A model generated the notes under the pieces. That model did no database searches, had not been told where the DNA came from, and saw only the letters and a list, made by a program, of their open reading frames with translations. Of a stretch of DNA of 64,000 nucleotides, positions 55,273 through 64,000 are shown in pieces (the first letter of the stretch is position 1; the number at the start of each line of letters is the position of its first letter). The position numbers were made by a program, and so were the translations under genes. The DNA lies in NCBI GenBank assembly GCA_022316685.1, contig JAKJHU010000065.1, forward strand, positions 4,582,322-4,646,321. Direction: 5' to 3'. Origin of the DNA: Progne subis subis. Its lineage: Eukaryota > Chordata > Aves > Passeriformes > Hirundinidae.

Positions 55273-56015
55273 AACTAAATCAAAAAAGTACAGTTAAATT
55301 CACACAAAATGTTCAATATAAGCAACACAACACATTTATGAGCTAGGACTGTGTCTGATTTGCAATTTAAATAGTGGCTGGTGTGAGCACAGCACATGAA
55401 TGCTGCAAGGTGCTCAGAACTGGAATCTCTGTATCCCACAGAACAGTGTCCAGCCAGAGCCCTCCCAGAACTGTGGTGCAGAACAATTACATCAAAAGCC
55501 ATGGGCTCGTTTCTAACAATGAATAATGCACCACTGAGAGCTCGTTTCACTCGCAGTGCCCATGCCTGGAGAGAAAGCACCAGCTTTCAGGGGAGCTAGA
55601 ATCTGATACTTCTGGGGAAGGAAAACTGGAGTTTTTCCACTTGAAATGCATCAAGCCGAAGGAGTGTATTTCAGCTCCCCGAGAGCACCCAGCACCAGCA
55701 CCCTGATGTTCAGAAGCTCACACCACCTCCACCCTCACCTCAGGGGCCTCCAGCTTACTCTGGCAGGAGCTGCCCTCCCAGCAGAGCCCCTCAGCACAGC
55801 ACAGCGTCCCCAGATTGACACAGGCAGCCCCAATGCCACCACGCTGCACTCCAGCCAGCATTCACTCCTACACTTCACCTGAGACCACATCTGCCAAGAC
55901 ACAGCTTTCACTGAGCCTCCGCACGCTCAGAAATACCTTGTCCCTCCTCCCCACGTCCCAAAGCCGCAGAGGTTTACAGGCTGGAGCCCAAATGGTCCTG
56001 GTGTTATAATAAAGC

Positions 56016-56102
56016 CCTAAGAAAGGCAGCAGGTTGTATAGTTACCTCCTTGTGAGCAAAATCCCTGCCCTAAAACTATGCAACCTACTACCTCTTCCTA
56101 GG
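56016..56102 (-). ncRNA. MIRLET7D: let-7d microRNA precursor
   Basis: An 87-nt hairpin on the minus strand. The 5p arm at 56095-56074 starts AGAGGTAGTAGG and continues TTGCATAGTT, the let-7d signature (AGAGG start, GCAT rather than GTAT). The 3p arm is at 56041-56020 (CTATACAACC...CTTTCT). The flanks pair as CCTAGG/CCTAAG. let-7 miRNAs repress LIN28, RAS and HMGA2 family mRNAs and promote differentiation. It is the last member of the cluster, 873 bp downstream of let-7f-1. The 3p arm carries A where I recall G in human (ACAACC versus ACGACC), changing a G:U-type pair on the stem. Confidence 0.97.
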
Positions 56103-56975
56103 AGCCCCACGCTTCCTCTGGGCAGTTCTTCGCTCTCTGCAGGGCTTTAGCTCCCCAGCTGCTCTGCTCTTCTGCCCTGGCCGGGCACACGCTGCGAGGT
56201 GACGCCGTCAGCACTGACCAACGGCCCCGTTCTCACCCTGCCTAGGCTAAACCGCCCATCCCAAAAAGCATTTATTCCATGGGCTTGTTACTACAGCCAG
56301 CAGCTTGCTGGGCATGCTAGCACAGAGCCAGTTACAGGCTGGGTGCACCGAGCCCAGCAGGAGGAAAGAGGATGCAATCAACTTTAAAAGTCTTTTTGCA
56401 GAAAACACCACTGCAGAGAAAAGTGCTGGCTCTGGGATGCTCAAACTCCACAGCTTCACACAGCCCCAGGAAGGTGAGAGGGCAGTTTTGGCCAAAATTG
56501 GCCAACACTTAAATTTTGCGTTAGCTCTGGGAAAGCTGCAGAAAAAAACGTGCAGACTTAATAAAGGGTAATTTTAAGTTTTCCCTCCAACTTGTACCAA
56601 GCACTTGGGAGTCGTGGAGTTTTAATGCGTTATGGAAACTGGGGCGTCAGAAAGGTTTCAGTCCCGATGTACAAGCTTGAACTCCCTGTAATTTACGTTC
56701 TCCTAACTGGCTTGGAATAACTTCCCTCTGTGGAGTGTTCCTCCCTCTGCCTCAAGCACAGGCATTGTCCATCCCCAGCCAGCACTGTGCCACTCACCTC
56801 GGGAGGAAAGTCACATCAAGTCAAAGATACCCTGTGGGGGTTGCAGCATTCCCACTGACTGTCAGTCCTCAGCATCCTGGCACTGCTGCTCTACAGCCCT
56901 GAATTCATCTGGTTCCACCCAAGGGGTATTTTTAGCCCAGGACTGGCTGCAAGGGAGCGCAGTTTGTTTTACTCC

Positions 56976-57062
56976 TCAGGGAAGGCAATAGATTGTATAG
57001 TTATCTCCTGAACAGGGTAAAATAACTACCCTACAACTATACAATCTACTACCTCACTCTGA
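56976..57062 (-). ncRNA. MIRLET7F1: let-7f-1 microRNA precursor
   Basis: An 87-nt hairpin on the minus strand. The 5p arm is at 57056-57035: TGAGGTAGTAGATTG then TATAGTT, with the A of AGATTG marking let-7f. The 3p arm CTATACAATCTATTGCC lies after the loop containing TTTTACCCTGTTCAGGAG, which matches the vertebrate let-7f-1 loop, apart from two changes in the 5' part of the loop relative to the human precursor as I recall it. It lies 348 bp downstream of let-7a-1 and would be processed from the same primary transcript. Confidence 0.97.
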
Positions 57063-57410
57063 CAGAGAAGCACAGACTTCAGCAAGAGCTCAGCAGCCAG
57101 CCTCAGCTTCATTCTGAAGGATGCCTGATACAACACCCCAACAACTGGAACGCCAGGCTCTGTGTTTGATTACCCCACCATACACATATAGGAATAATTT
57201 AGTCTGAACTTTTTATTCATTAGAGCAGAAAAATTAGTGTAGAATGAAACCTAGCTTCTCCAAGAACTAGAAAAATGTAAACACAATTCCCAGAGCTATC
57301 ACACGAGTGTTTTGTCCTGCCATATGCACTAGAGAAGATACAGAAGTTCAGCAAAATCTGACATTAGAGCTTAAAATCGAGAAGCTTCTGCTGTTGATTA
57401 TCTGCTGCTT

Positions 57411-57490
57411 TAGGAAAGACAGTAGATTGTATAGTTATCTCCCAGTGGTGGGTATGACCCTAAAACTATACAACCTACTACCTCATCCCA
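57411..57490 (-). ncRNA. MIRLET7A1: let-7a-1 microRNA precursor
   Basis: An 80-nt hairpin on the minus strand. The 5p arm at 57485-57464 (TGAGGTAGTAGGTTG then TATAGTT) is exactly let-7a. The loop TTAGGGTCATACCCACCACT and the 3p arm CTATACAATCTACTGTC identify the let-7a-1 locus rather than let-7a-2 or a-3. One loop base differs from human as I recall it (T for C in GGGTCAYACCC). First member of the a-1/f-1/d cluster in transcription order. Confidence 0.97.
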
Positions 57491-60400
57491 CAGTGCAGGC
57501 ATCTTCAGAGCTGGGGCAGGATTGCTGCTTCAGTCAGGACAATCCGGCTAGCTGCAGACACCATTTATAAAAGTCACCACAGAAAAAGCCTTCCTCTTGC
57601 TGCCCCTACTCAAAAAGGAATTTCTTTTAAATGTAAGGTTTCTTAATTTCAAAATTTTACCAATTCCTTGGGTCTTAAGTAAGCAAGTTGTAGCAGTCAT
57701 GGCAGCTACAGTCATTAAACTTCTGTTGGATTACCAGTCGTGTTCCACAGGTGTCACACTTCCTGAAATCAGAAGAAAAGGCTATCAGCAACACTGTAAG
57801 CAGACATTTCTTCCTCTTTAGAGCTTTAAAATAATGCAACCTAGGACCATAGCTAAGTGACTGATTTATGGGGATCAGGATGAGGCCCTAATATTTGTAA
57901 TTCTGATTAAATAAACATTATTACATAGAGTGACTTTTCACCTATTGTAACAATAGCTATAAATAAATAAATAAATAAATAAAAATTAAAAAAAAAAAAT
58001 CACCCACTGTCCAAAGTGAAGCTTTTTCTGCTAGTCTTAAATTGCATCCAGCCTTGTGCACAGGAATTCTGCTATTGGAAACAAAAGTCAAAAAGATTAT
58101 GGCTTCTACCCCGACATTTCACTGCTAAACTGCCCTACCAAAAGGCCACACGTTCTCCCATCAGAAAGAAGTCTGAGTTTCTCTAACTGCTGCTGATGTA
58201 ACTTTAAAGCCAATTTTCACATTAACACAGCTCAACATCATCTTCAAATGCTGAAATGAAAACACTTGCCAGACAGATGTGTGACTCAGAATCCCCTTCG
58301 TAGCAAGGACAGCTCGAGAACAGGGCTGCAAAGGAAAATGTCCAGGTAGTTTATACAATAGCTGAAAATGTTCAGAGAAAAGCAGTTTTTAAAACATTAA
58401 ATAGATTTAACTTGTACTGGATGCCTGCTGTTTTCAGCCCACTCTCCAAACAAAGGCTGCACAGAGCAGGAGCACCCTCATGCCCGTTGGTGTCCTTGCC
58501 AAGCACACAGCGCGTGATCCCGTGCACTCACACAAAGGGATGACGTTATTCCTTGGACAGACACAAAATCAAATTACTCTCCAGCCCCCTCAGTGCCTTA
58601 CTACAGAATCCTTTATACAAACAGCAATGACAAATTTGGGTGAACCAACCTTAAAATCTCGCTTGTAACTGGTATAAATCCCATTATTCGCTTTCGCTAA
58701 CTTACACATCCACCAGAAAATAAACTTCAGCACGGACACAAGGGCTTGGTCCCGATGCCCAAAGCAAGAAGAGATCAGAAGAGCAGCTCAGCGGGGGCAG
58801 AGTGAAACCCTTACAGAACACTACCCCCCATCACATCCTTTCAAATCAGCTCCAGCAGAGCTGACGCTGGGCAGGGAAGCTGCCACTGCTTTCAGTTCCC
58901 TGCTCCTGCAATCCAGCCTCCAGCAGCTGAGTAGAATCCCTGTGAATTCCCATTCCTCAGGGGGAGAGGCAGCCTGGCCAGGGAGCTGCGCTGCACAGCA
59001 CCAACCCTGCATCTTCAGTTGGACAGTGACCCCAGGAAGTTAATGAAGTCCCACGGTCTGAAGCTGAGGGGTCTGTGATGTACTGAAAATGTTCAAAGCA
59101 CTTTGAAAATCTGGATAGGTGTTACACACCTGTTTACATTTTACAAAAGTAAGGCAATGTTTCTGCATTTCTCTTTAAAATTAATCCTGAAAGACACGAG
59201 GATTACAATAAACCTAGAAACCGAACCTTAACATTTCATTTCTCTACCTTTAGACAAAGCTTAGTTGCAAACCTAACCATCCTGTCATGTTTCAAACAAC
59301 TTTTAGTATTCTGCTCTGCATTAACCCTGCATTTTGGGGCATTTTTAACTCGAGGATTATTTCTAACAGTCTTTCCAAGCTGCATCACCTGTGCTGCCAC
59401 GCTCTTGGACAGGTGAGATCTGCCAGGTCCCCCTGGGGGCCCGCTGTGTGCTGCTGCTCTCACGCCACGCCTCAGGGGTTCTGGCACTCACAGCAGCAGG
59501 GAAGCCTGACCAATTATCCTGCTGGCACAGCCTCTACTGAGCTGCTGTTCTCATCCCCAGTGCCTCCAGAGCTGCTGATGTCACACCCAGCGCAGCACAG
59601 GAGCTCAGGGTCACGCACCTGCACGCTCACTCTTCCAGCACAACACACTGTGAGAGACGAGCTTTAAATAATCCCCGGGTCATCTGCTTTCCCTGTTAAA
59701 AAAAAAGCCAGGTTCCCAAGGGCTGCTTTTCCTGCCAGGACGTGTTTAAAACCCCCAGAGCAGCGAAGGGTACAAACTGGCTCCAGGACAACCCGGGCAG
59801 CCCCAGGTGCCAAGCGCGATCCCGAGGCTGCAGCTGTGGCCTGCACAGCTCCCACCACACGATGGAGCTCCGGGATTTACTGAGCAGCCCCAGCACCAAT
59901 CCCTCAGTTTCACCCCAGGATTCCAGCAGCACTGCCTGCACCGAAGCCACGCTTCCTGACTCCCAGGAGCTTCTGCCGAGTGAACCTCACTTCTCCAGCC
60001 GTGCCAAGCATCCCAAGTGACTGATACAGGCTCCTGCCCCAAATTGCTCATTCCGTGGGGTTTTTGTGTGACTGGAGCGCACAACAGGAAGAAAGGGAGC
60101 AGCACAATTAATATAAACTCAATTATTCCTGATATTGCCTCCCCTCACTCCATTCACCCAGCCCTGTGCTGCCTGTCGTCACGTGCTACAGGCACATCTC
60201 GGCCCCTCTTCCCAAAACAGGCTCAGGAAAATCAGATGGTGACTGACACACAAGTTTAGGCATAAACTAAACATGTTCCCTCTTCCATATGCAGTTTTGG
60301 ATTGTACTTTCCTTTGTCTTGACAATATGGTAACCTGAAGGTAACACCTGCCAGCTCAAGCCCAGGCACCTCTTTTTCCCCTGCTCAGACCCAAAATTGG

Positions 60401-62377
60401 AAGATTTAATACCTCTTTCTGGACCTGCCAGCCCCCTGAGCAGCAATACGCTGGAGCAAGAGAAGAGTAAATCACACCAGAAAGCTGCTCTGAACTAGGG
60501 AATTGTACTGAGGAGAAAAGGAGAACAGCAGTTCCAGCACACACAAATGCAGAGATGTGCTCCTGGGCAGCACCACAGTCCACACCCCGAGACATGGATA
60601 CGTGTCCACAGTGGTATCTTTCGGAATTTTTTACACAACATTAACAGTACTGACTGCTACCAATAATGCCTTTATCTACTGCCTCAATTGGAAATGCAGG
60701 GTTTTTTCCAAAATCTCTACCCACAGCATTTAATTAATGCAGAGCATTGTGGCTTTAAGTAATTATCACAAGATATTACTGTTGCGCTACATTTTCAATT
60801 AGCGTGTTTGGTTTCAATTTATTTTCCTAACCATGTAGTTATAGATGGAATATAAATATCCGAGTCACCACTGCCCACTCAAGCACACAGTGAAGCCCAT
60901 CTCCTGTGGAAAAGTAAAGTCTGTGAGCACAATTAATGACTTCTGCTATGAACAGAGCACCAAAGGAACACAAACCCTGGCATCTCTCCCCATACACACT
61001 CGGTTTTGCAGCAATTGTACTCAACTCCCTGCATCCAAGTGGTGCCCGTGCCACAGCAGGGCACAGTGCTCAGGGAAACCTCAGGGAGGCCTGAGAATGC
61101 CTGCACCAAAATGGTCAGATGTTCTACTCCTCTCTCAGGACACAGAATAAAGGCAGAAACTTATAAATACATGAATAAATAAACAAAAGTGCACTTCAGC
61201 TTCAAACATTACAAAGGCCTCAGGGCCCTTTCCCAAAGGAAAGCATCAGTTTGGTTATCTGGTCCTGCTTCACACATAACTGTGTGTATGTATGTATATA
61301 TATCTGAAATACACAACTGTGTTATTTATTCACTAGATTTGTCTCTTAGGACATGCTAGGAGCAATTAGGCTTTTTCTGCAAAAAGTTTACATATGACAG
61401 CAATTACACAAATTCAGCAAGAAAGTTAGTGCACAAATATATTTCAAGATTGCTGTGTTACGTTATTAATTGGCAATACAATCAAGCATCTACTGCCTTC
61501 TCCAAGTCCTGGCAGCCTTTCACTATTTGCAAATGAACTGATGTTTTCCACCACTAAAAACAGAGGAAAATACAGAAGACATTTATCAACAGGAAAGTGA
61601 AGTAAGGATACAGCTCATTGCAGTAGGAATGCAAGTGAAAGTGAAAGCAAGTGAACTCATGTTTTATCTAAACTTCCTTTAGACTAAGGAAGTACTAAAT
61701 CTCCAGTATTGGTATGCAAAATCGTTTCCTAGCATGACCTACGTGAATTGAGGCTGCATATACGATACACAGCGTACAACCTGGGGAAAACTCAGTGGAA
61801 AAAAATCACAGCCAGCAATTTTCTATTAAAAACATCACAATACAGCTATTCACCAAGTCCCTCTTCATGAAGCTAATAACTATCATAGGGAAAAAACCTC
61901 CCTCATTAGCCCATTATTGCATGGTGAATGCAGCAAGTTTGAACCACCACTGCAAAAAAAACTTCTTTGGAGTTCACACTATTTAACACCTGAATGTTGC
62001 TGTGAACAGAACTGCTCAAATTTGACAAGGGAAACCACAGCAGCACCTAACTGTTTGGTGACGTCCTGGCAGCTGTGGATGTTTGGAGATGCCCCAATAA
62101 TTCTTAAGTATTATCGATGCTATTGCTTTTAAAGGGACAGATTGATTTTCTCAGAAATTCTGTGACAGATTCTGTTTGCCCACTGGTGCTATCGAGCATC
62201 GCTCCTGTGTACATTTTGAATGGGAGCAATTTTTCCCTGCCAGTTAAGCCCTTCAGTCACAAAACTAGCTGTGCAGAGCAGTACAGAGAGGAGCACCAGC
62301 AAGGTGGGACAGGCACATCACTAAACAAGGATTATCCTGACCTTGACCATCAGGTTGAGTTTTCACTCTTGAAATAA
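57491..62377 (-). other. Presumed 5' part of the let-7 host transcript
   Basis: About 4.9 kb between let-7a-1 and the next CR1 copy. It is AT-rich unique sequence with an (AAAT)n run near 57959-57985, a TATG/TA run near 61283-61303 and a CACGTG E-box near 60180. No protein-coding exon was recognised. By position it would be an intron or exon of the primary let-7 RNA. Confidence 0.4.
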
Positions 62378-62580
62378 ATCACAGAACTGTTAAGGCTGGA
62401 AGAGACCTCTGGAAATCATCCAGTCCAACCCCCTGCCAAGGCAGGGTCACCCAGAGCAGGTGACATGGGAACACATCCAGGTGGGTTTGGAAAGCCTCCA
62501 GAGGAGTCTGGAGATGTCTCCACGCCCTCCCTGGGCAGTCTCTTCCAGCGTTCTGCCACCCTCACGGAAAGTCGGAACGT
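62378..62580 (-). mobile_element. CR1 LINE 3' end
   Basis: Reverse CR1 tail: GGCTGGAAGAGACCTCTGG, ATCATCCAGTCCAACCCCC, GGTTTGGAAAGCCTCCAG and CTCCCTGGGCAGTCTCTTCC. Confidence 0.9.
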
Positions 62581-63197
62581 AAAAATCACAAAAATACAAC
62601 TTCCTGAGGTAATGCCTTCACCTCACACTGACCGAGCCGTGCCAGAATAAAGTCACCAGCAGCAGCTGTGGTGTGCCAGGGGCAGCCCCGCTGTGTGCCA
62701 CCACGGGCCCCGCTGGGAAGCCGCGTGTGCCGAGCCCCGAGCCGCCCATGCCAAGGGCAGGAGCCGCTCCGGTACGGGTTACACCGGGCACCGCTGCTCC
62801 GCGGGGCTCAGGCGCGCAGCCGGCCCCGAGCAGCCCCCGCGCCACACGCCGCGGGCAGGGCCGCGCCAGCACCGTGCTGCCGACCCCGGCCAGGAGAAGC
62901 CGCCGGCGGGGAAGGGGCGGGAGGTGCCGGGGGCGAGCGGCCCGGGAAGGCTCGGCGCCGCGCCAGCTAACGGTGCTCGCTAGAAACGAGAGCCCCGAGC
63001 GGCCCCCCCGGCACGGGCCGGGGCGCCACGGCACTTCCACCTACTTCCTAATGGATTGTCTTCGCCTTTCGCCGCTCGGTCCGAGCTCGGCCCCCGCCGC
63101 CGCGCTCTCGGTGCCGGGGCAGGGCCGAGCCCCCCGGGCCCCGGTACCGGGGGGGGCTCCCCCGGCCAAGGTCCCCCCGGCCCCGGCAGTGACGTAC

Positions 63198-63246
63198 CTG
63201 GCGCTGGCGGCTCCCGGGGGCGGCACTTCCGGACCTTCCAGCGAGC
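63198..63246 (-). other. Candidate 49-nt exon in the CpG island
   Basis: On the minus strand a long pyrimidine-rich tract ending CTCTCCTCCAG is followed by 49 nt (GCTCGCTGG...AGCGCCAG) and then a strong donor, CAG|gtacgt. The pair of consensus splice sites suggests a short exon of the presumed let-7 host RNA. I could not find an equally strong donor for an upstream first exon, so this remains a prediction. Confidence 0.35.
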
Positions 63247-63807
63247 CTGGAGGAGAGCGGGGGAGAACGGGGGGAAAAGGCATCGATGAGGGGGAATAAG
63301 GACAATGAACCGGGCCCGCGGCAGAGGCGGCGGGGAGGCCGGGCCGAGGCTCCCGCGCCCGCCCGTGCGGGCCCTTCGGCTCAGTCCCACCGCCCCCACG
63401 CTCCCCCCGGCGCGCCCCGACCCCGCGGCCGCCCCCGCGCCCCCCCGGCCCCGCGGCCGCCGCCCGGCCCCGCCGCCCCGGTACTCGCGGGACCCGGATG
63501 GAGTCGCGGCCGCTGCGGCCGCCGCTCCCGCGGCACCACGGGAAGGGCGCCGCGCCCCGCCCGCCGCAGCCGCCGCCCGCCCGTCCATCACCCGTCGGCC
63601 CCCGCGCCCATTGGCTGCGGGGCCACCGGGGCCCGCCCCCGCGCCGGAATCTCGCTTCTTATTGGTCAACTATTAACAGGGCTCCGCCCCCTCCGCCATT
63701 TATTTCGGGCGCGTTCCGCGGCGGTCCCGTAATGGCGCCCCCGGCGGCTGCTGCGCCGCGCCTGCCCTGGGCCGCGCCCGCCCTTCCCCGCCTCCACCCG
63801 GCCTGGC

Positions 63808-63925
63808 ACTGCCCTGCCCTGCCCTGCTGGCCCTGCCCTCCTGGCCCTGCCCTGCCGGCTGTGAGCCCCGCGGCCCGGCCCTGCCCTGCCCTGCCGGCTG
63901 TGAGCCCCGCGGCCCTGCCCGCTCA
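63808..63925. repeat. CCCTG-rich tandem repeat
   Basis: Runs of CCCTG/GCCCTGC, plus two copies of CTGCCGGCTGTGAGCCCCGC at the edge of the CpG island. These generate repeated peptide shadows. Confidence 0.85.
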
Positions 63926-63982
63926 GGCGCTGTGTGCAGCATTAGCACCATGACCGGGCTCAGAGGCCAAGGCCTCCCTGTG

Positions 63983-64000
63983 GTCTATCGCACAGAATGG
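63983..64000 (-). mobile_element. Start of a CR1 tail cut by the window edge
   Basis: The last bases, TATCGCACAGAATGG, match the beginning of a reverse-orientation CR1 3' end (CACAGAATGG). Too short for certainty. Confidence 0.4.

Larger units (their letters stand above)
62650..63950 (-). promoter_or_regulatory. CpG island, candidate promoter of the let-7 primary transcript
   Basis: A GC- and CpG-dense region about 5.2-6.5 kb upstream of let-7a-1. Minus-strand CCAAT boxes occur at 63665-63661 and 63614-63610, with a GC box at 63690-63681 and a TATA-like AAATAAAT near 63700-63707. A minus-strand start near 63.5 kb would transcribe toward the let-7 hairpins. The motifs do not rule out a bidirectional promoter, with a second transcript running right. 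The 229-codon minus frame across the island is low-complexity (A, G, R, P). Confidence 0.55.

Noticed and set aside
56016..57490. let-7a-3/let-7b cluster
   Set aside because: The mature arms and loops identify let-7a-1, let-7f-1 and let-7d. There are three hairpins, not two, and none has the let-7b GTGTGG arm.
62980..63669. A 229-codon minus-strand protein gene in the right-hand CpG island
   Set aside because: The composition is almost entirely A, G, P, R and S, a strong splice acceptor and donor interrupt it, and no domain is recognisable. A noncoding host-transcript exon is more likely.
63950..64000. A plus-strand ATG frame open to the window end as a first coding exon
   Set aside because: It spans only 17 codons and its last part, TATCGCACAGAATGG, resembles a CR1 tail.

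Overview
This is a vertebrate, almost certainly avian, genomic window. It holds one multi-exon protein gene with canonical GT/AG splice sites and an intact let-7 microRNA cluster. The interspersed repeats are dominated by short CR1 LINE 3' ends, as in birds. There are no bacterial-type operons. Most long open frames are by-products of GC-rich islands or stop-free tandem repeats.

Main gene. WNT7A lies on the minus strand in four coding exons: 36531-36461, 35483-35257, 24773-24502 and 5264-4785. They splice in frame to exactly 349 codons plus TGA, the normal length of the WNT7 family. Intron lengths are about 0.98, 10.5 and 19.2 kb. The gene starts in a CpG island (about 34.9-38.4 kb). Its 3' UTR probably ends just below an AATAAA at 3633-3628. 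A full-length solo LTR (23783-24479, 4-bp target duplication) sits only 22 bp into intron 3 from the exon 3 splice donor.

Upstream of WNT7A (about 38.4-55 kb). I see no gene here. The region holds a polypurine tract, a 1.5-kb heptamer minisatellite, a hexamer array, a 47-bp minisatellite with a 94-bp higher-order period, a GGGAT array, several CR1 fragments, and two stretches of complex AT-rich sequence that could be enhancers.

let-7 cluster. On the same strand are let-7a-1 (57490-57411), let-7f-1 (57062-56976) and let-7d (56102-56016), in the conserved order. A well-formed polyadenylation signal lies about 0.75 kb downstream (55272-55267). A CpG island with two CCAAT boxes lies about 6 kb upstream (62.65-63.95 kb). 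Together these outline a plausible primary let-7 transcript. WNT7A next to let-7a-1/f-1/d mirrors the WNT7B-let-7a-3/let-7b linkage of the paralogous vertebrate locus.

The remaining introns and intergenic DNA carry CR1 fragments, microsatellites, homopolymer tracts and unremarkable unique sequence. I found no tRNA, rRNA or CRISPR, and no second protein gene I could defend.
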